From Pseudopyrenochaeta lycopersici (lineage: Eukaryota > Ascomycota > Dothideomycetes > Pleosporales > Pseudopyrenochaetaceae), in the NCBI GenBank assembly GCA_003313425.1, contig NHZP01000151.1, positions 1-25,971 on the forward strand: a stretch of 25,971 nucleotides of DNA. The letters run 5' to 3'. This document shows, piece by piece, positions 1 through 9,335 of this stretch (position 1 is the first letter of the stretch; each line of letters starts with the position of its first letter). The notes beneath the pieces are model-generated. The model was not told where the DNA came from. It was given only the letters and a program-made list of their open reading frames with translations, and ran no database searches. Position numbers and translations under genes: made by a program.

Positions 1-1339
1 GTGCTTTAGGGTTTCTTCAAGCTCTATGGTCAGTTTCCCGCACGTGTTAGTGGGTTGAACCTAGTCGCGAAGCCAAAGGAAACGGCAAAGGTGTCTATTT
101 CTTCCAGGACATGAATGGGCTGGGCAAGCCGTCAACTACGTCTGTCCATGGCACCAGGCCTGGGCGCAAGGTAACGAAGCGTATACAGCACCAAAAATGC
201 GCATGATCTTCGAGTTCTGGCGCGTATATCATAGCTGCTGGACGAGGTTGTTCTCTGAGGACTGCAAAGGACCTTAGGAGCGCCAATCACGATGCGCGCG
301 TGATGAAAACGATTCGCTTATCCGATGTCGTAACAGTTGACCTGTGCCATACTAGTGCTCATGTGCTGACCGAGTATTGGATTGGCATGACCTGGTAGAG
401 AGCTCAAAGTGATTGCATGATCGAATGTCTGTAAGCAGGAAGCGGTCGTACTGTATGATTTCTGTATGCTGTGTAAATGTAATGAGAGGTGGGGTGGTGC
501 AATTCTAATGCAGCACAGCATAATGTAAGCTATACAGCAGTATTCTGCTTGCATCGTGCTTACGTGCTGAACTATCATATCAACTTTGCGACCCACGTCT
601 AGTAATCTAGCCATGGACGAGGATACGATGTTTGCTTATCCGAGGTAACCGTCAGGCATGGCAGATCGCGATATCATCAGGCGGTTGTTGTATAACGTAT
701 GCTGATACTCCAGCGTCATACTTCAGCGTATTACTCTGGACGCCGATTCTTTTAGCGTCGCTATCGAAACAATTGACAGTCTAAGTGACAGGCAGGAGAT
801 CCGCTGACCCAGGTGCGTAGGATGCGTACCTAAGCCGGTAACCGGCCGCGTAGCGGTGTTACGCTGTATGTGTGAGCCAACATTCCAGATTCTGCCATGA
901 TCGTAGTTGTTTTGACGCCAACAGTTCCATGAACAAGACATTAGCCTTGTAGCTGGATGCTTTCACGCCGCAACTGCTGCAAAGTTAGCGTCAGAAGCAC
1001 GGCGAGCTGATGTGTCCAGTCTGAGAAAGCTCTATGCTCGACGCAGTGCCAATAGTAAGCCGGTAAAGCATTTAGTTGAGCAGTGGTTCACCCCGCACAG
1101 TAGTGGCTCAACAGAGTTTCGACGTGCTCAACCGGCGCAGGCGAACAGACGACGTGAATAGTGAGATGATCATCACAAGGGAGTAGTTATGCGCCATATC
1201 GCAACAACCATCTTTCTGCTTTACTGCTCCTTACCTGCCTTTAGAACGGCTCTGCCCGACACAGAACGTCGAACAGTTCGGTATTGAATCCAAGGGATAG
1301 ATCGCTACTTCTTCAGGCATCACGAACATCCCCGGCACA
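1..1339. other. Stretch without a recognisable gene
   Basis: The open frames here are short (at most 98 codons), overlap each other on the minus strand, and show no domain, signal peptide or splice pattern that I can defend. No transposon ends or tandem repeats are seen. The last 100-150 bases presumably contain the promoter and 5' leader of the cupredoxin gene that starts at 1340, but I cannot identify a specific element. Confidence 0.5.
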
Positions 1340-2505
1340 ATGACTACTTGGTGGGTTTCGACGCTGGCTTTGGCGGCAAGCGCTCTCCTAGCTCTCAGCT
1401 CCGCGCAAACCACGACGAACGAGGTAGCTAGTGTAACATCGTCGACCCCAGTTACCTCTCAAAGCGCAAGCACAGCATCGCCCGTGATCGGGGCAAGCAG
1501 CACGGCGACCGGTGTGAGCGAGCCTCGCGTGCATCTTGTCAAAGCAGGAGCGGGCGGCTTCCAATTCGAGCCTGCGGAATTGACCAACGTCTCTGTCGGC
1601 GACATTATTACATTTGAGTTCTATCCTCCGGACCACTCAGTCGCCCGAGCGGAGTATGGAAGCGCATGCGTGCCTTATGAATACACTGGAAAGGATAAGA
1701 CGGGATTCTGGTCAGAGACTCAATGGGTTGAGACTACAAGCGATGTGTGTGACTGCATCCCTTCATTCCTTCATAGTGTTGAGACATGCCGGCTGATCGT
1801 GCTAGATCACTCACTGGAATCTGACCATCAACAGCACAGAGCCTATCTTCTACTATTGTGCCGCTCCAAATTCGTGCATGGGAAAGCAGATGGTCGGCGC
1901 TATCAATCCTAGCAGCACCCAGACCCTCGATGCGCAGATCCTTGCAGCAGCAAGGGCAGACTTCCAGGTAGCACCCGGCGAACCCGTTCCCAAAGAAGCT
2001 TCCTCGACACTCGTGGCCGCACCTACTGCTAGCTCGCAAGAAACCTCGACGGCGAGCAACCATCACTCTCCAAAGCTCTCCAGTGCCGCAATTGTCGGGA
2101 TTGTTTTTGGTGGAATTGCTTTTGTTGCGCTTTGCGCCGCAGCTCTCTTTCATGTGGCACGCAGGACCAGGATCGGGCATAGAGCGGCACTCCTGACGCC
2201 ACCATCCAACCCAGCCGGCGCACACCTCATCAGTCCTGGTGTCTGTGAGATTCCACCTCCGTTCTCGCCGTCGTCTACCATCATATCGCCATATGTCTAC
2301 CCGTATCAAGAGTATATTCATCAGATTCCTCACAACGAACAGCCACAGTAAGTCTCACTATCTAAGGAGTCATATCTGGAACACATGCTGATGCACAGGC
2401 AGGGTACAAACACAAGTAGTTTCACCGCTAGTTCCGACAATAAGTCCACTTGCGGAACTTGAAGACAAGCGTGGTAGCTTTTCACTAAGACCGGAAACTG
2501 ATTGA
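1340..2505 (+). CDS. Secreted/membrane-anchored cupredoxin-domain protein, three exons
   Basis: Exons are 1340-1744, 1806-2347 and 2403-2505, giving 349 residues. Intron 1 (61 nt) starts GTGTGT and ends GCTAG with a CTGAT branch site. Intron 2 (55 nt) starts GTAAGT and ends GGCAG. Both keep the frame and remove stops. A signal peptide (residues about 1-22, ending LSSAQ) is followed by a Ser/Thr-rich linker to about residue 60, a cupredoxin domain at about 64-170 (FQFEPAELTNVSVGD, PPDHSV with His99, FYYCAAPNSCMGKQMVGAINP-like end with Cys153), a second Ser/Thr-rich stalk, one membrane segment at about 229-252 (IVGIVFGGIAFVALC), and a cytoplasmic tail rich in Pro/Ser/Tyr. This is the fungal extracellular serine-rich cupredoxin family, thought to act at the cell surface. 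The His of a classical Cys-x4-His copper site is absent, so type I copper binding is doubtful. Exon structure is inferred; family assignment is strong. Confidence 0.88.
1745..1805 (+). other. Intron 1 of the cupredoxin gene
   Basis: The frame must change here: residues ETTSD (frame of 1340) are followed in homologues by a THWNLTINST-like strand, which is found starting at 1806. GTGTGT at 1745 and TAG ending at 1805 give a phase 0 junction, with CTGAT as a branch site about 9 bases before the acceptor. Confidence 0.8.
2348..2402 (+). other. Intron 2 of the cupredoxin gene
   Basis: A perfect GTAAGT donor overlaps the apparent TAA stop at 2349-2351. The acceptor GGCAG ends at 2402, and CTGAT lies just upstream. 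Splicing adds a 33-residue tail (containing SPLAELEDKRG) that ends at TGA 2503-2505. The acceptor ending at 2398 would give a different, shorter tail and is less favoured. Confidence 0.72.
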
Positions 2506-4269
2506 GTGCCTTTTGCCTCATATTCCGTATGGCGACAAAGATCATGGGAGCATGAAACCCAGCGGTACCAGGCATTGAATAGATAACGCTTTGGAGACCT
2601 AATACATTCTTTGCAGCATGTATGTGCCCGCCAGGTTAGCAGCAAGATTGATGGCCCTCCTGTTCCCAGCATTATCACGAAGTGTAGGTGCAATTCATCT
2701 GTCGACTCCATGGCACTAATATGAACATGACTGGCCTAGCGATAATTACTCATTTCTGCAAAGTGAGAAGTCGTGAAACCGTTGGCGAATTGGGCGTCGA
2801 ACTGGGATTTTTCTCGGGATTCAAGCTGAGCTAGCAGTATCTACGGACTATGGACTTCAAAGCGAAGGCCTATACGTGGTGAGAGCTTACTTGGCTGCAT
2901 TATGCCTGATAGTCTCTCCGCGTGCTACGATGCCCTACTGTATGCCTGTCTTGGGCTGTATCTGAACGTATAGCTCATTCGTGTTTCGATGGATACTGAA
3001 AACTGACGTGTCAGCGTCTTTCTCGTTATTCGTCGGTATTTAAGAAGCGCTAGTACCATAGTTGTCGCCCAGTTTGTCAAAGGATGTCAATTAGCTGCAA
3101 GCTTAGCAACAATCTCCGCAAATAAGGCTACTAAGCTACGGGCTCTTAACCATCACCGTAGACAGGAAGGACAAGGGTAAATACTATTGTCAGCTTCAAG
3201 GACTATTTGGCTTGACCTTTGATGAAATTTTTGATGATGACCCGTGATGGATTGATTGTGTGTTGTCTCGCCTCCTTTCTATGGCTGCGGTGCTTCCGGA
3301 GGTTCCGAAGATCGTAGTATCGATCCTTTTCATCCTGTGCGGTACTTCTGAGTTTATCTTTTATATCTAACAGGCCTTACAGCACTTGTGTAATCTGACA
3401 ACTATATTGCTACAGATGGCGTACTACGGGCTGAACAAGGTCGTAAGTTAGTTGCCTGTAGCTAATATAGCTGTCCAAGCGGGTAATAACAGTGAGGCTG
3501 CTCGCTCATGCCTGCGAGCACCTCCGACGTGTGGTAAGTGTTACATACCCGGACATAATAGAACTCAATGTAGACAGCAATAAAGCAGCTTATCATAAAA
3601 TGTTATATCGACCCACTGTGCGGTCGCTGAGTAATTGTCGTTTAGCTGCATTCGCTTTAGTGGGTGTGGCCGATGTGGTAATTGAACACGTTAAGGATAG
3701 CATAACTGACTAACGCAGAATACGCCAGCGTAAGCAGTCCTGTCAACACCTTCGCGAGCCGAGCCTATGACCGTCAGTCTAAGCTTCCCGTACAGTGCAC
3801 TATTAGAGGTTCAGGCGGCGTACGGTTCCCACTAAAGAAAATTGCTGTTAGTGGCTTTTATTTATGCTTCGAAGGATCCAAAACGAAATAATGCGTTAAA
3901 ATTATAGCGGTTGATCAATTGAAGCCGACATGGTCTTCGAGATACGCTCCAGAATCTCGAATCTTCTTAGACTGTCTACATTCGTGGCACAGCTAGAATA
4001 TATCGGCTCCTGCTCGCGCCAAATCCAGTCAACGCTAAGTCCTTGAATGATCAATGAATTAGATGGCTTTGTATTTCGTCTGAAGCAAAGCACTCCGTCG
4101 ATAAGTGATGATACCATGTCTATGACGCATATAATTTATTCATATATATCCACATATATATGCTGGTCATGCTTGCGCTTACCATTGGAAGGGCATCATA
4201 CCTTCATATACGCAGTGGAGGGGCCGTACTCTCTTTCACTTTCTACTGTTCAAGAGCAGTCTCTGTGCT
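2506..4269. other. Gene-free spacer with one dispersed repeat
   Basis: No frame longer than about 113 codons is present, and none has a recognisable domain. A diverged repeat copy lies at about 3225-3373 (listed separately). A short AT alternation (atatata) occurs near 4140-4160. The promoter of the GST-kappa-type gene should lie in the last few hundred bases. Confidence 0.5.
3225..3373 (+). repeat. Diverged dispersed repeat, uninterrupted copy
   Basis: The segment shares an ordered series of motifs with 11278-11425 plus 12774-12811: a GATGATGGATT-like stretch followed by a tGTGTTG block, the exact 15-mer CTTCCGGAGGTTCCG (3293-3307), a cgRTCCT block, TACTTCTGAG (3343-3352) and a TTTATATCTRACA end. 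It has no visible coding capacity. It represents the unoccupied form of the site in which a mariner element sits at 11426. Element class and true ends are unknown. Confidence 0.6.
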
Positions 4270-5221
4270 ATGGCCAATCCTAAGATCACCCTGTTCGTCG
4301 ATATCGGGAGTCCTTTCTGCTACATGGCGTTCCATCTCCTCCGAGTAAGTACAGCAAGAGTCGTGGACTTATTGTCCTCACATCGTAGCCGGATCTCTAT
4401 TACAGTCTGACTGGGACAGAACACTCCCGCCTTCAAGCGATGCGACATTACGTATACGCCCATCTTGCTTGGCGAGCTTCTGAAGATGTGCAACAACAAG
4501 CCACCATTGCAGATCAAGAGTGAGTAAGCCTTTTCCGCGTGGTGATCAAGGCAGGCACACTTCAATCCGTTGACTCATAACGCTGCATCCATCAACTTCT
4601 CTAACGGGCTCAGATAAAAGTGACTGGCTCAAAAAGGAACACTTTCGATGGGCCAAGCTACTACACATTCCCATATCGCCTGATTTACCCTCACGTTTTC
4701 CGGTGAACACCGGTCCTGTACGCTCCCGTGCCCAACGCTCAACAAATACTAACTGACATAGATGCAACGAGCGTTAACCGCTATTTCCATTTTATATCCT
4801 GATGTACTTCCTAGTGCTATCAGTCTCTTGTACCTAAACTTCTGGAACCACCATATCTATCCTGCCGCACCAGAACAGCTGCACACCATTATGACTGCCT
4901 TAGTAGGGTCAGACAAAAGGGCAGAAAAGATCATAAGCACCAGCAATAGTGATGAGGTGAAGGACAAGCTGATGCAGGCTACCTCTTCGGCCTTCGAAGA
5001 GGGCGCCTTTGGATTGCCTTGGATGATTGGTGAGTATCCATCACAATCACTAACATCTTCCCGCACTTTTGGTCAATCTTACGACAGCAGCTTACATTAC
5101 TATAGCGACTAGCACGGATGGACACAAGGAATCATTCTGGGGCATACAATCCATGGGTCAAGTATGCGACCATTTAGAGCTTCCTAGGCTTGAATACGGG
5201 GGTAAAAGAGCTCTTCTTTAA
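4270..5221 (+). CDS. DsbA-family / glutathione S-transferase kappa-like protein, five exons
   Basis: Exons are 4270-4344, 4420-4519, 4614-4717, 4762-5029 and 5106-5221; they sum to 663 nt and 220 residues with no internal stop. Every intron is GT..AG with consistent phases (0, 1, 0, 1). The protein matches the thioredoxin-fold DsbA-like family containing GST kappa and 2-hydroxychromene-2-carboxylate isomerase: an N-terminal beta strand KITLFVDIGSPF with the family's active-site Ser (Ser14), the RCDITYTPILLG strand, RWAKLLHIPIS, the QRALTAI helix, GAFGLPW (residues 174-180) and a C-terminal SFWGIQSMGQV. Members conjugate or isomerise with glutathione, typically in mitochondria or peroxisomes; the C-terminus here (RALL) is not a canonical peroxisomal signal. 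About 220 residues is normal for the family. The gene looks intact and stands alone. Substrate unknown. Confidence 0.92.
4345..4419 (+). other. Intron 1 of the GST-kappa-like gene
   Basis: GTAAGT donor at 4345 and GGGACAG acceptor ending at 4419, with a CTGAC branch site close to the acceptor. The junction joins the N-terminal strand-helix (ending HLLR) to the NTPAFKRCD segment in phase 0. Confidence 0.8.
4520..4613 (+). other. Intron 2 of the GST-kappa-like gene
   Basis: GTGAGT donor at 4520 and GGGCTCAG acceptor ending at 4613, with CTAAC upstream. The phase 1 junction creates the Asn in the LQIKNKSDWLKK stretch. Confidence 0.85.
4718..4761 (+). other. Intron 3 of the GST-kappa-like gene
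   Basis: GTACGC donor at 4718 and GACATAG acceptor ending at 4761, only 44 nt, with the branch-site consensus CTAACTGAC. Phase 0; it joins NTGP to MQRALTAIS, a conserved family stretch. Confidence 0.85.
5030..5105 (+). other. Intron 4 of the GST-kappa-like gene
   Basis: GTGAGT donor at 5030 and ACTATAG acceptor ending at 5105. The phase 1 junction completes an Ala codon and joins GLPWMI to the final TSTDGHKESFWG exon. Confidence 0.85.
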
Positions 5222-6851
5222 AAATGCCATTTATTTGTGTCTATCATCAGAGAAGAATTAGCCCGCGAGCAGATCGGAAGGGCTGCAGGAAGCGACTAGG
5301 GAAGATTGGTTATTTTCATACGTTTGCAGGGGTCATGTCGAAATACATTTACATGTCTGATTCAGATATGTTGGAAATGTAGGACTCTTCACTTGGAAAG
5401 CTCCTGACTTCTAAGAATCAAACTTCTCCTTGAACAATATGATGCAGCCCTGCGTTGCTACCGTTGTGGTTTCCCAAGAGTCAGCACTGTGCGTTCCACG
5501 AATGCACGTCCGGAACGAGGAGAATAGACATGCACCTGAGCTTCCATTATCTTTGATATCCGCACTTGCATACAATCTTGACACTGATCCGAGTCATATT
5601 ATTACCGGACACAACAGTCTCTGAAGAAGGCACATTCTTGTTTTGATCGGAGAATCACCTGGTCTGGTTACACAACTCTCAGCTGCAGGAACCAAAGCAT
5701 ATGTAACAAACTGCAACACCAGAACCCCCAAAAGCTGCCACCACCGGAGCCATAGAAAGTGCACTTGATTGGGACTCAGATAGCATCGATCAATAGTTGT
5801 GAAGACTGATACTTTCTGGCTCCACATTTATAGGAACAAGCGACTTATACAACGACTAGATGGAGGCAGGCTGGATAAGTTTGCAGATGTAACCTAGACG
5901 TTCGCTGGAATTTAGGCTTAAGGAGTTTGATGGAATACCTCTGCTTGCAATAAAGATGTCATGTGCCCTCATGGTACCATAGCGGTCGCACATCAGGCTA
6001 ACTATTGAGTCTGCTTATGCATCTTCGCTACTCATATTGGGATTTGGATGGAAACCCACCATGGTGGAACACCAACTGTGTGGAATACCATTCCATAGTA
6101 ATCAGATAAACAAGCATAAGAAAGGGTAGGGAGGCGTTAGCAGAAAGTAAGCATGATACCGTAGTTTCGCTTGATGTTGGATTTGCACCTATAGCGCTTA
6201 CGCTTGAGCGTGTTCTCATACTGTCAGCCACAATCAAGGTGCATCGCCATGTAGTGCCAGTTCATTCTGCTACGTCCCACCAAAATGTTACCAGCTCTCC
6301 AACTACGTAACCTCGCGAGCTTGTCGGTGTGATCATCATTAGAGATCGTGTCGTAAGGTGTTTCGCAGATAAGCCAGGCTGGGTTGCTGGAGACAAGACA
6401 AGCCGGTGTAACGATCAATACACTTACATCATGTTGTGCTTCTTCAGTTACTGACCTCGGCAGCTCAATCACAAGCATCGACATGTGTGTATGTGTTGAG
6501 TAGCACTAATCGTGTAGCAGCGGTTCGCAGCATAGTGGCAGGAGGTGTAGAGAGAATATTTTAACATAGTAACATTAACGGAGAGCCATCAGATTTCTGC
6601 ATGATCAGCTCGATTCCCTAGTACAGAACGCACGATCTTCACAATTAATTCGTAAAAATTCCGCAACTTGAAGATTTCTATCCTGGCAACTTTCGCCAGC
6701 GACGTCTATTCTCCGCTCCACTGTTGCGATCGAACTCAATTTGCATGCTCAAATGAGGCTGAGTAATAAGCGCAGGCAATTCGCCGAATAAGTGAGTCGC
6801 GACCCTCCTGCGAAGCGAACAACACGCTAACGTCTATGCCGCCGCGCAGAT
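5222..6851. other. Stretch without a firm gene
   Basis: Several short frames occur here: + strand 5430-5624 and a second open stretch to about 5780, and minus strand 6484-6224 and 6237-6028. The two minus frames overlap and read fairly coherently (65-86 codons each), but I recognise no domain, signal peptide or splice pattern. They may be decayed coding remnants. No transposon ends were found. Confidence 0.4.
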
Positions 6852-7490
6852 ATGAACGAACAATTTGGTTCTCGTTTCTTCAGCCTGCCCCCCGAACTCA
6901 GAAGCCGTGTCTATGTCGAGCTTCTATGCCCCAAAGCGCTCAGCTTCGCTGACCTCGCCCGATGCTCAAGTAGCTCTATCGCAAGGGACCAGCAAAGAAC
7001 ACTAATGAGGTCTCCGCTATATCCCGCCGTATTATCCACATGTCGCAAAATACACGACGAAGCAATCGATTTCCTCTACGCACTGCACATATTCCATGCT
7101 CATCCATCATTGTTGACTGCTTTTCCCTACTACAGGCCACCGGTGAAAGATATCATTTATCCGGATGGCTTGTCGAGGATCAAACGATGGCAGATCACAA
7201 TACGCTTAGATATTGATCCGCGCTTCGACCTCAACCAATGCACCTCTGCCTTCTCTGGTGCCGAATACCTAGAGATATACGCTTGGCAAGCTGCGAGCAA
7301 CTGCGCCGCAGAAGCAGTACTTAGCCTCTTTGAGGGAATACGAGGTGTGAGAGTAGCCAGGGTGCGCGGCAGTGTGGACGTCGGTTGGAGACTTTGGTTG
7401 GAGTCATGCATGACTAGCCCATGGGAACGAGATCAACTCTTGCCAGTGCGGGGGTTAGACAAATCTCATTCATTGCAAAAGTTTTGGTAA
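6852..7490 (+). CDS. F-box-like (LPPELR-type) fungal protein
   Basis: An uninterrupted frame encodes 212 residues. The N-terminus SRFFSLPPELRSRVYVELLCP (residues about 7-27) is the fungal F-box-like LPPELR motif. It is followed by PAVLSTCRKIHDEAIDFLY and a short IFHAH strand, the standard layout of a large family of fungal proteins that begin with a degenerate F-box or 2EXR-like segment. The rest (KRWQITIRLDIDPRF, GAEYLEIYAWQA) matches the beta-alpha body usual in that family. Function is unknown; F-box proteins of this type are presumed SCF ubiquitin ligase adaptors. The stop TAA at 7488-7490 overlaps a GTAAGA, so an unrecognised further exon is possible, but no good acceptor-linked continuation was seen. 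No conserved neighbour. Confidence 0.75.
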   Translation: MNEQFGSRFFSLPPELRSRVYVELLCPKALSFADLARCSSSSIARDQQRTLMRSPLYPAVLSTCRKIHDEAIDFLYALHIFHAHPSLLTAFPYYRPPVKDIIYPDGLSRIKRWQITIRLDIDPRFDLNQCTSAFSGAEYLEIYAWQAASNCAAEAVLSLFEGIRGVRVARVRGSVDVGWRLWLESCMTSPWERDQLLPVRGLDKSHSLQKFW

Positions 7491-8879
7491 GATTATAAAC
7501 TAGATCGGGTTCCGGACAGCACCCCTTGACCACAAATGGTGCTCGCGCTCTTCGTCACAGAGAACAACAGTAGCTAGTCGACCGAACCTGAGAACATGTT
7601 CATACACAGGATACTCATGAGGTGAGCGCCGTAAGAGTACTTCATGTCTGCGAATCTGAGGCTCATGATGTCTAAAAGGCCTTCTATAGCAATACTACAT
7701 TTAGCATAATGAGTCTAGCGGCTCTCCTTTTAGACGCAACTGGGCGTCGTCGACCAAGACTGGGGCACCCAAAATCAGTCGGAGGGGAGCGTTAGCTGCA
7801 AAATCGTATAAGTCTTGGCATGATTTCGACACCTTAATGCGTTCCTGCCTAGACTTTAATGCTCATAGCCAGATTCTTGTCATAGAAAGACTCCACTTGA
7901 CCTACATTTTTCGCAAAAAATCATTCTTATGTTTGTTCTCATACTACCAAGCTAACATCGACGTGATTGCCGTCAGCAATTAGTCTCGTTAGCTGTTCCA
8001 AGCCTTACGTTAATCTGTTTCATAATATCCTTGCCTCATTGACTGCAACAAAGACAGCTGATCCTCAATGGTGCGAGCTCGGGCCTGCCCATCAAAACAA
8101 ACGAGCTTCGTTGCGACCGTTATCCAAACGTTTCGACTCCAAATCACTCTTCATGAACACAGCGAACATCTTTGACCATACAGTACTTACCTCGTTTCCC
8201 GAGTTGACTAGGGTAGACAATCTAACCCGCTGACTCGAGATTGCTGGATCTGGCCGTCAGCAACATGGGCGCCAAGGTTTTGGTAGGCTATCGTATCCAC
8301 CTAGCGTCGGAAGATCATAGCGTTGGCACAACGGTGACTGGTGATGTTGAGCAATCGCTTTGTACAACCAGCCTTGGAGAGCGGGAAATGAGAGCCTCGG
8401 ATGCCATTACTTAGCACTCATCCATCGCGGCACGGCCCGCACACAGTGCTGACAGTCATCGATATATGGCCCATTGCAGCATTATGGAATCTGTGACTGT
8501 AAGCAACATGGCACAAGCAATGGGTCTAGCAAGGGTGCTCAGCCCCATCGCCTTCCGTAAATAGTCAAGCGCTAACTGTCAGCATCATGATCAGCGACGC
8601 ATGCAAGGGTTAAATCCAGATTACTGGTCAGCGACCGACCTAGCAAGGGTCCACCGGGGGGCCAGCCCCAGTCAAAGTTTGCTGCCGATTTCGCTATTGT
8701 GTGTGTCACACGTGTGTGCTCTGAGCTCTAAAGAAGTCGGACGCTTTAGTCATGAGATGTGGTCCTAGGCTTACAGTGACTACGGGTCTTTGCAAACCCG
8801 GCCTCACCTTCTGCACAGCCAATACATTTGTACGACTCCTGCTATGTTGGAATAATCCTAATTTGGACCAAGTGAACTA
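7491..8879. other. Stretch without a recognisable gene
   Basis: The longest frame is 88 codons (7967-8233), with no recognisable domain. A weak direct similarity exists between about 8523-8551 and 8639-8672 (both carry CTAGCAAGGGT followed by CAGCCCCA); it is too short to define an element. Nothing else stands out. Confidence 0.4.
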
Positions 8880-9335
8880 TTGCTGATGCGTACAGTCTCA
8901 AATCAGCGAGATTGTCGCAGATTAGCTACTAACCCCTTACGCACTAGTCACTCTAAGCACTTACCGCTCCGATCCGCCCGCAGTAAGCACAGAATACTCC
9001 GATGCAGCGAAGGCTGTCGGTATCTGATGCACGAACAGCTCTGTAATAACTCACAATTACACAACTTATGCGACAAAAGCCGTCGGCACTTCGCCTGTCC
9101 TGTTACAGTTGCTTGCGAAACCGCCTGCACCTTTTTGCGCACACAAAGATTCTTGACCCCCACTGCACTAGGACACCCATGCTGTTGTGTGGCCAATCAT
9201 TTGCAAGGGTCAATAATCCTCGTGTGCCCAAACGGTGAAGGCGGTTTCGCAAGCAACTGTACGACTTGTCCACCTGTACATCCTGTCACTTCAACCGCGT
9301 GTACTCGAAGCCAAAAGCCAATTGTGATTTCGTGA
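8880..9335 (+). CDS. Cysteine-rich hypothetical ORF, doubtful
   Basis: This frame of 151 codons carries about 16 cysteines (roughly one residue in ten), mostly in the second two thirds, including a CCC run near residue 100 and the stretch NCTTCPPVHPVTSTAC near 126-140. Small cysteine-rich proteins are common fungal secreted products, but the predicted N-terminus is basic (RDCRRLATNP) and does not resemble a signal peptide. A GCTACTAAC branch-like site followed by CACTAG occurs at about 8925-8946, so the real start could lie on a different exon. I recognise no family. It could equally be a non-coding frame. The opposite-strand frame at 9196-8948 is treated as a shadow. Confidence 0.22.
   Translation: MLMRTVSNQRDCRRLATNPLRTSHSKHLPLRSARSKHRILRCSEGCRYLMHEQLCNNSQLHNLCDKSRRHFACPVTVACETACTFLRTQRFLTPTALGHPCCCVANHLQGSIILVCPNGEGGFASNCTTCPPVHPVTSTACTRSQKPIVIS

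Noticed and set aside
1388..2333. Minus-strand ORFs overlapping the cupredoxin gene (including a 199-codon frame at 2333-1734)
   Set aside because: They are antisense shadows of a well-supported + strand gene with signal peptide, domain and matching introns; their translations are Arg/Cys-rich without any domain.
5430..5790. Possible carrier-protein or NRPS-like remnant on the + strand (DTDPSHIITGHNSL followed by an open stretch)
   Set aside because: The resemblance to a carrier-domain Ser motif is only a few residues, the GGxS core is missing, and no neighbouring domains are present.
6028..6484. Two overlapping minus-strand frames that could form one gene by splicing
   Set aside because: No GT..AG pair with a sensible phase was found between them, and no domain is recognised in either.
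8523..8672. Pair of CTAGCAAGGGT...CAGCCCCA segments
   Set aside because: Only two short, imperfect words; insufficient to define a repeat or element.
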